Below the pieces are notes generated by a model. The model saw nothing but the letters and a program-made list of their open reading frames with translations, had not been told where the DNA came from and ran no database searches. A program made the translations under genes and the position numbers. Below, in pieces: positions 10,449 through 21,497 of a stretch of 64,000 bases of DNA. Numbering within the stretch: position 1 is the stretch's first letter; every line of letters starts with the position of its first letter. The stretch lies in NCBI GenBank assembly GCA_023078555.1, contig CM041204.1:530923-594922 (forward strand), written 5' to 3'. The stretch comes from Ulva prolifera. Lineage: Eukaryota; Chlorophyta; Ulvophyceae; Ulvales; Ulvaceae.

Positions 10449-13187
10449 ACGCCTCGGCCAGGCAATGTGTACAGACTGCGTTCACATATCCGTTTGCTCC
10501 GAGGCCTGTGTTGACTTTGCAGCACCAATGCAACTTCCCATCCCGCGAACAGTCTGGCCACCACCACGTTAACTTATGAGATGTTTAGCTGTGGATTGAT
10601 TCCGAGTATCCGAAGCTGGTTTGGCCCTTATCGACGCTCACATCGTCGCAATGTGGTATCGCACCGATCCGTTTTCAAGAACAGACGTCCGCCTCAGCAT
10701 GACAAGCTATAATGGGATGGTCATGTCTATGTAACATCGAGTGGCCATGAAACATGTTCAGAACAGATGCTTTTTGGAGGTGTGCGGGTGCCCAGCTCTT
10801 CTCCTTGCATTGATCTCTTGCAAGAACGCGAGCTGAGAGAGAGCTCCTGCAGTCTTTCAAAGATGTCGGAGATGCCACGAGTTGTGCCTCCCCCAGAACA
10901 TGACATACAGCAAACAGTCTAAATCTCTACCTCAGATTAGCTATTCCGGGCCCGGCGGAACCAAAGGAGCGCGCGAATTAGAGCCCCAGGACGGGTGAAA
11001 ATAGCAGTACATGCCAGTTATATTGTTTTGCGTTGGGTCGCTGCACGGCTGGGCTGGCGAAACAACGTCCGCCCTCTGACAACGGGGCGCCAACTGATCA
11101 CACGATCATGGCCACGACAGGCTGACAACATACAGAAGTGCTCCGAAACACAGCCGCAAACAATCAGCAGGCAACTTAGATTATCAGCGCGGAGAATAAT
11201 CGGTCGCCGGGCCTCCTCAGCACCACGAACAAGCTGCACAAGAGCACCGTGCCCTCCAACACTGACACTCGGTACATCGTATTGATGCATTGTGAACAAA
11301 TCAGGCAAGCCCTTGCACCTTTACGCATTTGAATTGGGCCACTGGGCGCGAGTAAGTGTGGACACGCCTAAATGGTGTGATGTAGCGCACGATGGGAGTA
11401 CGAAGCATCTCTGCTTCAACCGGGGGCCCGACACGGAACATGCTACCGTTGAGTCACAGCGACACCGAAACAACATAATTAATCTTAAAGCTAAAACATC
11501 GCGTCACGAAAGTCGACCTTTGCCTGTCGCATGACGTGCCCGCGCTGAGACAGATAGCCTACCCGCACCTGGTGCTGAACGCACACGGGCTCGGGAAGAA
11601 CGACAACAAGCGTAAAAAAGCAGCCACTCAAAATTCATCCACATGTGCCCCCGTTTACTCTTCACGGCAGTGGAGTTCGGCGTGGTACGAAAACTTCGCG
11701 ACTGGCTTACATGCACACGAGAACACGCGCGTGTAACCGTCGGTGCGCGCCGCGAAATCATGCGGGCGTGCAGCATACAACTACAACAACCTCAAACGAT
11801 GTTCTCACGCCGACACCACTGCAAAGATTATTTCCCACACTTTGTTTGAGAGTCGCTGAACACGGCATTTTGCCCCCGGAACAGCTCCCAAAATAGTGTT
11901 CCGGAGGCCTGTTCCTGCAAAAGTCATTCTTGTAGTGCCCTGTGCAGTTTGCACAAGCAGATGGTCGGCTGCGTGCTGCTTCGGACGGGCTGCCCGCGGC
12001 AGTGACACATGCAGCCACATTACATTACAAAAAGGCATGTAACGTAGTCATGCTTAAAAAACGCAGCAGCGCTGGACGCACGGTCGGGCTTGCTGAAGGC
12101 AGCGGTAGCAACGAGTCCGAATCCGCAGAGGGATGTGAGGCCAAGCCCGGCACAGGCTGCATTCCCATGAGTTCGTCCTAAATAAAGTGGAGAAAGGTTT
12201 CCTAACGTGTTGTGTTTTGAGTCGCAGATACGTGCTCGCTCTACGAGCGGCATTGCGGAACGCCTCTTCAGAGATGCAGCCTCGCTGAGCCAGCTGCAGG
12301 ACACTATATTCAGCAGGGGATATCCTGAGTGCAAAGGATGTTCCCCTGACTTTTCTACTCCTTCGCACGAAAATGCACGTCGCGCGCCAGGTCGTGGCAG
12401 CCATGCTGTCTACTAACTGAGGTAGAAAGTTCACTGATTGATGCTGTATTACATGAACATCACGGACCGGCATAACATGTTTCGGCCTTGCGAAAGGGCC
12501 TCATCACACGCCTACGTGAGTCAAGCAACCAACACCGAACCAGCTCGCAAGTTCCCTAATATTCAATCATCTAGAGCGAGACCGACCGAGACTGGAAGAA
12601 ACGTCCAGAGCCCAGAATACCGACACGAGATAAGATAACGAGATAAGGCACATCACGCCGCCCGCAAATGTGAGCAATGCATGCAGAGGCACGCAAGTGT
12701 ACCTCCGCAGCACCTCTAGCCCGTGCGGAAGCAGCCGCACGACAAATATAGGCCAACTGCCCAAAAAACGCAGGAAAAGAAAGAAATCCTAGGTGGCAAT
12801 GTCCGTGGCAGGAGGACCGCCAAGTACAACAAGCTTATCAGTGACAATGGCAGATAACCACAGTAGACCGCCGGCGCATGTGTGACCACGACGTCCACGG
12901 CCGCCATCTCCAGGCGCGGCAATGCGGATATGTATCGGAAGTCTGGGCTGGTCATCTCTCGGGAGCAGGGGTTGCGGTATGATGCGGGCCTGGAGGACGC
13001 GATCCTGCCGGACTGAGTTGTGAGTGCGGTGGTAGTGTTCGTGTGTGTGTGTGTGAGTGTACGTTGCTGTTGATTCGGGTGAGATTCGGTTTCAGTGTTT
13101 GTTTTCTCCCGTTCACTCTTTTGTAAAGGACCACAGTAGACTACAAACCAACTGCATGAGAGGCACACATGTGTTGCAACCGCTACA
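10449..13187. other. Mostly featureless; one short + frame
   Basis: No supportable gene across most of it. A 57-codon + strand frame at about 12847-13017 (MADNHSRPP... to ...AGLEDAILPD) has ordinary composition and may be an exon. A GT dinucleotide run lies at 13041-13058. Confidence 0.3.
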
Positions 13188-13990
13188 TCACACATCCGCC
13201 AAAAGGCGCAGAAACAGATCCCTGCCCGCATAGAAGTCATCCTCCAGGATGCCAGGTTGGAAGGCCAGAATCGCTCTGCGCGTGCGCACAGCCGAAAAGC
13301 CGAGATGCGACGCGTCGAGCCAGATGGCGAGGAAGCCGGCAGCGTGGAGAAGACCGTCCAGGGTGGCAGAGGTGTTGTCGCGGAGCCGCGCACACATGCC
13401 CATCACCCATGCAAGGAAATAGACACGGCCGGTACGGACCACGGGGGGAAAGAAGGTGACGTGCGGAAGCGGGAGGTGCCGTAAGTGGGCGGCGAGATTC
13501 TTCGGGCGGAAGAGCAGATGGATGTCGGTGGTGTCGAGGATGATCCGGTGCTCCAGGATGTCGATGATGCGGCCTTCAGCGGTCTCCTCGCAGATCAGGC
13601 CAGCGGGGTACGCGGCGTAGACGGCGGTTTTCACGGCGGCGTACAAAGAAAGCTCCTCAAAACAAACGATGAGAACCCCATCATCGACGTATCTGAAACC
13701 TGCAATGTGGTGGGTCACCTGCGGCCCAAGGCGAGCATGCATACACCGTTCAGCGGCGATGCACACAAGCATGGCCATGCTGTGCACATTCCATGCATTG
13801 CGATCGAGGGACGCGCTGCTGAAGGCATGTCATTTGACAAAGCACGACGGTTGAGCTCGTCGTGGTGGAACTCAGCGTACCCACAATCTCGATTCCAAGT
13901 GATGGAACATTGGAGCAGTAGGATAGTGACTGCACTTCGAGCTGCATCCAGTGCCTTCTTGATATCGATCTGCAGCAAATTGGCATGCTC
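13188..13990 (-). mobile_element. Reverse-transcriptase remnant (YVDD)
   Basis: The reverse-strand frame from about 13810 down to 13188 contains FRYVDDGVLIV, the catalytic palm motif C of reverse transcriptases, followed by a YPAGLICEE...DILEHRIIL block and FFPPVV...FLAWVMGMCARL. This order resembles the RT of Penelope-like and related retroelements. A motif A-like string, LLQIDIKKAL, lies upstream (about 13960-13990) but in another frame, separated by a stop, so at least one frameshift breaks the domain. No endonuclease domain or terminal repeats were found. The RT identity is established knowledge about the motif; the Penelope-like assignment is inference. The element is almost certainly inactive. 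Confidence 0.65.
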
Positions 13991-14604
13991 GTCAAAGGTA
14001 CAGCGAAGTATGGCTACGAGGGACACCCGGAACAGGTTCACGAAGCACGAGGGCGGGCTCGTCCTGGTGGATTTCGCGGTGTACCGTCCATTCGGCGCAC
14101 GAAGAGCTCTGCATGGCACTGTGTCACAAGGACGAATGTGGCGAGGCGGGCAGCACCGCGAAAGAAGCCAGCATGCAGAGCAGAGGCCCTGCACTTTTTT
14201 TTTTATGTGTATGCATGCGGGCTGGAATGGTTGGTAGTCTGCCGTCCACTGTGGCGCACGGCGCGCCGTGCATAGCATTCTGTATGCGCGATCACGGCGT
14301 CCATTCCGGGCGGAGCAACGCACGCGCTCCATTTTGTACGTCATTATAACGGCATTTTGTATGGCGTTACAACGGCGATCTGACTTAAGATACATCAAGT
14401 CATATGTGATGTACACACACCACATCAAGGTGTGACGTTGCATTCCATCTCAGCCGTCAATCGTGCAGTGTAGCTCGGGTCGATCAGGACCGCTGCGCTC
14501 TAACTTTACCTGCACTATCAGAATGCACGCAATGAGTATCATGTGGTATGATTAAAATGCACGGCGGTGTCAGTCCCGGGGAAGCTGCAGATCGGACTGG
14601 TCAC

Positions 14605-14748
14605 CTCCGCCGTATCTCGAGATAGTACATGTTCCACAGTGATGCAGAGAGTAATTTCGTCTCCGCATGCACCCCAGATTTGTTGCATCAAGTAGTCTGC
14701 TGCAAGCGCTGATGTGGGAACGTCGCCACCGCGGTGTGCCACTGCAGC
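14605..14748 (-). CDS. Candidate internal exon, 48 codons
   Basis: On the reverse strand a good acceptor (gtgtgtgcag|GCTGCA) and donor (GCGGAG|GTGACC) bound exactly 48 codons, phase 0 at both ends, with ordinary composition (GGDVPTSALAADYLMQQIW near the start). Flanking exons were not found; upstream frames at 14749-14930 include a hydrophobic stretch (FILTAWLAMIGSFFLM). Product unknown. Confidence 0.3.
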
Positions 14749-15005
14749 CTGCACACACGCTGCCAGCCTCCCCGGAATCCCGCCCGAGCTACAGGTGAGC
14801 CTGTACGGCTCATCAGGAAAAAGCTGCCGATCATGGCCAGCCATGCAGTAAGAATAAAATCTATGCAACTTCGAAACCGGTACGCTCCGCGAGCCTCCAG
14901 CATCTTGCGTATTTCACGCATGCGCGACACACACGGATGTCCTGAAATGGACTTTCAGGGACACGTAAGACTCCAACTCCAAAGCATCGCATGTAATTTC
15001 ACACG

Positions 15006-17600
15006 CTAAGACGCAGATGTGGCCTCAGAATGACATTTTGCGCCTGGGGGACGAGCCTGCCGAGCAGGCCTGAGCGATTGTCCGTGGTTGGAGCTCGCGC
15101 TCACGCACCTGCTGTGACAAATTCCTTGATCGTTCAACCATCTGCAGCACTTGATATGTATGCATCTGTGGGGAAATTTGGGGAAGATCGCTCCCGTGCG
15201 CCGGCGTGAGGCTGCAATGCGTGTGAAAGCAATAATGCATGGCAGCCCTGTAGGTTGGCCTGCGGCACCCTGGGAGTTGGGCCATGCACTCTCGTCAGGC
15301 ACAGACGGCGCAGCAAACGCCTGGAAGCTGCTTGCCGCAGAGCCAAGCGGCGGCTGCCCTGTCACTCGCTGAGGAGGTGTGTGCAGCGGCGCAGACCATC
15401 TGGTAGCGCCTGTCATGCCGCGACCATCACGGACGTTTTGACGTCCATGTGCAGCAGCATATCTGTTGGCGTGATTGATGGGTGCAAGGTGCGGACCTGC
15501 GGCCCGACCTCTTCCTGCCGCCGCTGCTGCAGGCTTCACTGAAGCATCATGAAATTGAGGAGGCTGTCCGCTGCCAGCCGCAGCATCGTCACGAGCGGGA
15601 CTGTAGATACCCCGCAACCCGCTCATCTCAACAGCGCAATATGGCACGCTTTCAGCAACCGTTGCCGCATCAGCGTCAGAACATGCATGATGCATGCGGC
15701 CGCACCCTGGCACGGGCCGTGGCGTTTCGTGCTCTAGAGCGTGCACGGTTCCCGGACGCGCAGTTGGCCCACTGCGCGTCATCAATTGCGGCATCAACTG
15801 CAACGTCTCACGGATCCAGCATGTCGTAGCAACATTGCCTCTTTCAGGGTAGAACCCGCCTGGGTGGGTCAAGCGGATCGTATGCTGGATGATGTCCTGA
15901 AGGTACTGTGCGTCAGTATCCATCGGCAGCGTTGGCCGGGGTGCCTGGACGGGAGAGGCGGACAGCCTGCCGCTGCATGTTCTCTTCTCAGATCTGGAGT
16001 CGCAAGTGCCGTGGCGGGAGATACTGGTGGCGCTGCGTCCTCACTTGTGTCTGGCCGTGCATAAAAGACATGGCTGCGGGGACCATCGGAGGCTGGACTG
16101 CGCCGATCATGAGCTGGGAAACAGCGAGTGCACTGGCGCCACGCGGTGCACTCAGTTGGCTGCCGGAACGTGGACTGCGGCATGTGAGCGAGAGGTAGCA
16201 GCTGCCGTACTCCTGGTTGCACTTGAGCGTAATGGATGTGCAGTTCTTGACCTGCCGGAGCTGCAGGTGCCAGTACGCCCCCCAGCATACTGTCCATAGC
16301 AGGTGTACTGTTTGACCCCGTTGGCACTTTGGCCACGCGTGCGTCAGGCGCACACGTATGTGAGCCGTGGGCAGCTTCAACACCGCTGCTGTTGTGGAGA
16401 TGATAGTGGACTCATTTTGCGTGCACTTCAGCCTGCGCCAGGCTGGCACGCACTGCTGCCGCGTGGCGCTGTAGCCACGGCCATGCCGGAACGCCTTGCC
16501 GCTCTGATCTGCGCCGCTTTCCGAGCATGTGTGCATGCCGCTGCGCTGTTTGGTCAGGACAGCTGCTGCTTCTAACACTACCAGGGCTTGCGCACACGGC
16601 CTCTGCACCGTCGGGTCCGGGGCACAGGCTGGCAGCACCTTGCATGGGTCTCCACCTGAAGGTGCTGTGGGCCTCCTTTAAACAAAGTTCCCCCCGGCGG
16701 TGCCCATGGCCCCCGGATTGCAGCCGAAGTGGCAGCCAGCCCGGCAGCAGCCGGTGGACCAGCTACCGGTACCGGTGCAGGTGAGATGGTCAGGGTTTCT
16801 CCCACATGTGCTGCGAGCGCGACCAGGGCCTCTGCAGTCGCCGATGCTGGGGGGCGGGGTGGTTGAGAGCACGCGACCACCGGGGCTCGCGTTAGTGTGA
16901 CCGGGTCCGCAGCCGCTGCGCATGCTGCAGGTGGTGGAGCTGGAGGTGGCGCTGTCGTTGGAGGAAATGCCGGGTCTGCTGCAGGCGGAGGTGCTGCAGA
17001 CGGTGCTGGTGGCGCAGCCGCTGTGGCGAGTGTGGAGACAGGCGGAGCTTCAGGCGCTGCAAGTGCTGCTGGCCATGGGCACGCTACTCTGGCTGCGCTG
17101 AACGCCGTTGTGGTGGACTTGGGTGTTGGTGCTGCATTTAGAGGTGCGTGCGCTGCCGGTGTGGTGGGTGCAGAAGCGCAACTGGGAGAGGCTGCTGCTG
17201 CTGGATACTGTCCTGCTACGGCGCTTGCGGGCGGGGGTGGCGAGGGTGCACTTTTTGAAATGTTCAGCCCAAGCACAACAGATGGAATCCCGCACGAAGG
17301 AGCTCAGGCTGCGACGTCCATGTGTAGCGTCGGGCTGCACCCTCGACAGACCTGCAGCTGGAAGTCGCAGCTCATGCATTTGAGTGGCGGCAGTGGACAC
17401 CACCATGGAGCGCATCCATGCAAGTGTGCAAGTACTCCGCAAACATCTCTTCACCTGAGCCATGGCACGCGACAGTGGGTTGATGATATGTAGCTCATCG
17501 GCTCGGTCTGCACATCCAGGTTGAAAGGGCCTGCACATTGGAAGGGCCAGGCAGCCCATATTGGCACACCAACCAGCCACAAGCACAATCCCAGACTGCA
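15006..17600 (-). pseudogene. Truncated paralogue of the 21.5-24.9 kb Ala/Pro-rich gene
   Basis: Reverse-strand frames over this stretch (17276-16578, 16638-15988, 15923-15006) align in order with the long gene at 22501-24915. Shared blocks include the APEAPPVSTLATAAAP region, the PPRPPASATAEAL region, and an APLHTPPQRVTGQPPL region followed by FAAPS. The three pieces lie in different frames, so the copy is frameshifted. It stops before the FPFG-type C-terminal domain, and I found no exon for that domain downstream. At its 5' end (about 17290-17490) it carries the same Cys-containing block (CMSCDFQLQVCRGC in one frame) that lies separately at about 25290-25450 upstream of the intact copy. The opposite strand is also open (e.g. 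16897-17493, Ala/Gly-rich) but this follows from base composition. Confidence 0.6.
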
Positions 17601-17779
17601 TAACCTTAAGAATAAGATCGTGACCGCACAGTGATCTTCATCCATTCTTTTGAAGATACGTAGCTGACTGGCCGAAACGTTTAGGGTGCGGGGCACGCCA
17701 GTGCCGGTGTGGCGTGCCATCTACCCACATGCAGAATCCCAACCTACATAACCTTAAGAATAAGATCGAGACCGCAACA
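17578..17779. repeat. Imperfect 52-bp direct repeat
   Basis: Units at about 17578-17629 and 17725-17779 share CCACA, a CAGAATCCCA-like core, CATAACCTTAAGAATAAGATC and GACCGCA, with a few substitutions. They are about 148 bp apart. On the reverse strand both read as a similar hydrophobic peptide (ILFLRLC). Confidence 0.7.
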
Positions 17780-17799
17780 TGAACTGGCTCTGCATGCAA

Positions 17800-18185
17800 T
17801 ATGTCACGCATGCCACAGGGTCCGGAAGCTTCCCTTGAGACCACTCAGTGTACACCATCATGGACTGGGCCGCCACCATGAATACCATGGTCATGCATGG
17901 TGATCATGATTGTCAAGTCCGATTTCAGCAGAAGTCCTGTTACGCGATATGCAGGGGCATCATGTCCGAAACCTAAGGGTATGGCGCTGATGTAGTGTGG
18001 CCGTGGGTGTGTGATGTGCCAGGTATGGTCTGATCCGATGTGCGGCTTTGGCCCGAGTTGTTCCATCCGGGCGGCCACCGGTCGTTCAGAAGATTAACAT
18101 GTAGCCTGGCTGTCATTCCTCCTTGAGTGAGTGCCGTTCCACGTGCACGCTAGCTGTAACTGCCTAACAGGCATGCATAAAAGAT
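17800..18185. other. No supportable gene
   Basis: Short frames only. It leads into the acidic gene remnant at 18192; an aacag|GCATGC acceptor-like site lies at about 18166-18172. Confidence 0.3.
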
Positions 18186-18191
18186 GTGAGC

Positions 18192-18644
18192 ATGATGTGG
18201 CGGGGGGTACAGGAGGCACTTCTGTTGGAAGCGCCCAAGGAATGTGATGTAGACGAAGTGCGGGAAGTTTTGTACACACCGACGCTTGGAGAGTGGGGCG
18301 AGGAACTGCAAGGGCTACCGCAACTGTTAATTGATGATTGTGATCTTCTGCAAGATAGATGGCCAGTATTCATTGACGAGGACAAACACAGCCGGGGCGG
18401 GTAGATTTTACACGAGTTCGGGCTGGAGGGCCCTCCAGGAAAAGGTCGAGAGGGGGCCTCAGTATTGCTGCGGAAGTTCATAAGGCAGACCCGCCCATAG
18501 GTGATCCTGTCAGCAGCGTGCAGTGCAAGTCACAAACACACGAACCAGTGGTTCAAGGTGTACTATTCAGAAGAGGACAACGAGGGGCTTATCGAGATGA
18601 GGGTGTATGTGGGCCAGTTAACACCTAGGGCCAAGTTGGTGTGA
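18192..18644 (+). pseudogene. Acidic protein gene with two in-frame TAG codons
   Basis: From ATG 18192 one frame runs to TGA at 18642-18644, interrupted only by TAG at 18402 and TAG at 18498. Segment 1 is acidic and aromatic (EVREVLYTPTLGEWGEEL..., DDCDLLQDRWPVFIDED), segment 2 has GLEGPPGKGREG, and segment 3 has WFKVYYSEEDNEGLIEMRVY. Continuity of plausible protein across both stops argues for a recently broken gene. Alternatively, segments 1 and 3 could be exons: the second TAG sits in CATAG|GTG, an acceptor, and GACGAA|GTGCGG at about 18259 is a matching phase-0 donor. Stop reassignment is unlikely because the array genes end at conserved TAG stops. Family not recognised; GPPGKG only loosely resembles a Walker A loop. 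Confidence 0.5.
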
Positions 18645-18659
18645 TATCGAAGTTGTCAG

Positions 18660-19055
18660 TCGTAGTTACAATGCAAGCGATACTATTGTTGTACAAAAAA
18701 ACTCCGTCACGTACTACATCTCCTGGTCAAGAAGTCAGCTGTCCATGGCCACAACTTGGACCGCAGCTTGGACCACAGATGAAGCTGGCAGCCTTGCATG
18801 CCAACGAGTCTTAGATCCCGTGCACTGACAGCCCAAGCTTAAGCAATAGAGTGATGTGATGTGGATCACAGCGATGGTATCTCTCTGATGATTTCAGCCA
18901 GATCTAGGTGATCCTCGAGGTGATCTTTGTAGAGACAGTGGACTGTGCACTGGTGGCTGATACAAAGAGGCGCATGTTGTGGGATATCCATATCTGGGGA
19001 TCCAAGAATATAGATGACATAATCGAGGGAGGAGTCATCTAACAAAGGACTCGTT
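18660..19055. other. No supportable gene
   Basis: No frame of interest and no repeats recognised. Confidence 0.35.
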
Positions 19056-19059
19056 GCTT

Positions 19060-19125
19060 CAGGTGAGCCCCAGTTGTAGAGCATGTCGTGTGTACTCATG
19101 AGGTCACCGGTTCAATTCTTGCTTT
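19060..19125 (+). repeat. tRNA-like promoter sequence, possible SINE head
   Basis: Contains GAGCCCCAGTTGTAGAGC, close to a tRNA D-arm/A box, then a TCGTG/CATGA stem around a seven-base loop, AGGTC, and GGTTCAATTC, a B box. The T-stem does not pair well and position 33 is not T, so it is not a functional tRNA. A tRNA-derived retroposon head is the simplest reading; no tail like that of the 35 kb element follows. Confidence 0.4.
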
Positions 19126-19870
19126 CATTTCTGTTGCGCGACTTTACGCGTTGGCAAGGTACGCTCCCCTCCACGTCGTCATGCACAGTCAGCATGCTTA
19201 CCAGCTCAGGCACGCGCATTAACCCCTGTGCACACTCGATGAGACTAACACGCGTCTTGATAGCGCATGCTGTGTCCAACGGTACTCTAGATGAGATACC
19301 AAACTCTGGGATGGCCCACGCCCCGCCCGAGCCGCATACACTGCCATTACACTGACAAATACATCTTGGAATGTATTTCCTCCTTGCCTTCTCCTTTTAC
19401 CGGGCCCGGTAGTGGGGCTCGTACCTTGCATCCACCCCCGCTGCGGGGAGCTGCACTGCTCTGGCAGACGTTCAATGCGGCTTGAGAAATGCAGAGACCT
19501 AGTCAACTCCACGGAAAGAGGCACTGCTGTGCAGAGATGAGCACCTGTCCAAATTTAGTTGGCTCGTCTTGTGAGGAGGTATGCCACAACTGCCATTGTC
19601 ATCTTGCTATTCATCCGTGACTGTCATTAAACATCACAGCCACAGTCTGACCTGCGCAACACAGCTACTCTGACACAAGATAGAGACACTTAGCAGGCTC
19701 ACCTGATACACTGGCGCAAGCTGGACCAGCACCCATATCAGGCATTGCCATGACCAAGGCAATATTCGTTGTGGTGGCTTGTCCTGAGCAATCTTGTGCA
19801 TCCTCACCGCATGTGCGTAGAAAGTCCGTTGTGCATCCACGCACGAGTGCACGAGTTGTGCATCCGAAAT

Positions 19871-19892
19871 GTACCCTCCGACGGAGCGTGGC
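19871..19892 (+). repeat. 22-bp dispersed motif, copy 1
   Basis: Matches GTACMCTYCSNCGGAGCGTGGC; further copies are at 19965-19986 and 21154-21175. Within each copy CGGAGCGTGGC is invariant. Confidence 0.5.
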
Positions 19893-19964
19893 GGAGGATG
19901 ATGCATCAGTTGATGCAAAGATGTGATGGCAGCAAGGGATGTGCTCGAGCGGTACATTCAGCTT

Positions 19965-19986
19965 GTACACTTCGGCGGAGCGTGGC
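19965..19986 (+). repeat. 22-bp dispersed motif, copy 2
   Basis: Second copy of the motif described at 19871, 94 bp downstream in the same orientation. Confidence 0.5.
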
Positions 19987-20099
19987 GTCGCCTCGAATCG
20001 ATCGGCTGTGGCTGATGGGCGAATATGCACTCGAGCATTGCAGGGGGTGCACATCAGATAGACTGGCTATGCACGTGATCCTGAAAATCAGCACAGAAT

Positions 20100-21150
20100 A
20101 TCAGCGGCAACGTGAATGCAAGATGTTCTAACGTGAGCCTCGTCAGAGCTTTGGTGCGGTAGATGCACATGCCAACAGGCTGCTGTGGGCATTGGTCACT
20201 CTAGGTGCACTGTTGCTCTTTTGACTCCCAACCTTCGAAATAGTACACTAGAGGTCAACGTGATGATGTTGTGAAGAAAAAGCACACAATGGATGCAACA
20301 GTCATAGCGTGGGGAGCAGACTAAACGGTGGGGAGCAGACCAGGCATGACGTGTCCGACTCCATCCAGAGCTCACTGGTCCGGAAAAATCCTCTCCAGAG
20401 GTCTGCACCAGATGTTGCAGACTTCACCGTCGTAGGTGATCAATAACTCCGTGCGGGCTGTGCTGAGTAGGGATTGGGTGCCGCAAGTGATGCAGAGACC
20501 CCACTTACAGCCACGGTGCGTCCCCCGTAGCCATACAGTGTGGCACCTTTAACGATTCGGCCCAATTATTACAAACAAAAAAAACATCTCATGGAGTTCA
20601 GGATCCGTTTTCTATGCTACTCCAGAGATTCTCCATCCATGGGATGTGCATGTGGGTAGCCGGCATGTCACAATGGCCTCAAGCGACACGTGTGTTGGTG
20701 AAACGTGGCAGTGCCACCAGTGGGGCTTGGACGACAAACGCATGGTTCTCCGATGCATGGTATGGATAATTGCTACTAGAGCTACTGGTTTTCATGGCAG
20801 CTGCTGGACATTGTGCCGGGATAGACAGAGGTGGAGCAGCGGGAGCAGACCAAGCATCACATATGTTGGTCTGTCCGGAGCTCTTCAGTCACACAACCAT
20901 GGCAGATTGATGGTTGTGATGGTCTGATTGCTGCAGACAAAGCAATCAATGCAGACCGCCATGGGATGGCCAATTTAGGTCACATGATTCGATGTCTGCA
21001 CTTGACTATTGTATGCACCGCTGTCAGGGCCATCTAGGCCGGGCAAGCTCGGAGCAGTGTCACGGAAAGCCATGGACCCACCCCCCGGCTGCTCCCCAAA
21101 GTCACCGAAGCCACCAAAGCCAATCGACGAGAACACATGTCAGCCGAAAG
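20100..21150. other. No supportable gene
   Basis: Short frames only. Two loosely similar stretches (ggagcagacca plus catcac/catgac and gagctc) occur at about 20330-20375 and 20835-20885. Confidence 0.35.
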
Positions 21151-21153
21151 AGT

Positions 21154-21175
21154 GTACACTCCCTCGGAGCGTGGC
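21154..21175 (+). repeat. 22-bp dispersed motif, copy 3
   Basis: Third copy of the motif described at 19871, about 1.2 kb from copy 2, about 320 bp downstream (3') of the reverse-strand gene's stop. Confidence 0.5.
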
Positions 21176-21497
21176 AGCGCGACTATAAAGTTTGCATTCC
21201 GTAACCCCAGCATGTACTGAAGATGTATTTTTCGCGTGGACTTTAAGAAAGCTGCTCATGTACAATCTGTTGTTACATTCCCTGAATATGCTGAAATGCA
21301 TCCAAACCGTTGCCAAATTTTACATGACCGCATGGCCAGGCAAAACGAGCATGTAAAGTGTACATTCTTGCGTGCCTACCATCTTCCGTAGTGCCTATCG
21401 CCCACAGGCCTAGGCATGCATGTACCTCTGTTCGGCAACTCGTCCTATCAATCCAACCTCCTACTATGGACTCATGCTGGAGCATGCAGCAGCAGGG

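Noticed and set aside
12716..13393. 225-residue membrane-like reverse-strand protein
   Set aside because: It overlaps the RT frame out of phase and runs through the GT-repeat; hydrophobicity reflects composition.
16897..17493. Forward-strand Ala/Gly-rich protein of 198 residues
   Set aside because: It is the complement of the Pro/Ala-rich paralogue, whose reverse-strand reading aligns in order with 22-25 kb; GC-rich repeats open both strands.
18402..18500. TAG reassigned to Gln
   Set aside because: Copies 3, 4 and 6 and gene B end at TAG in positions consistent between paralogues.
19060..19125. Functional tRNA-Met gene
   Set aside because: The anticodon loop lacks T33 and the T-stem fails to pair.
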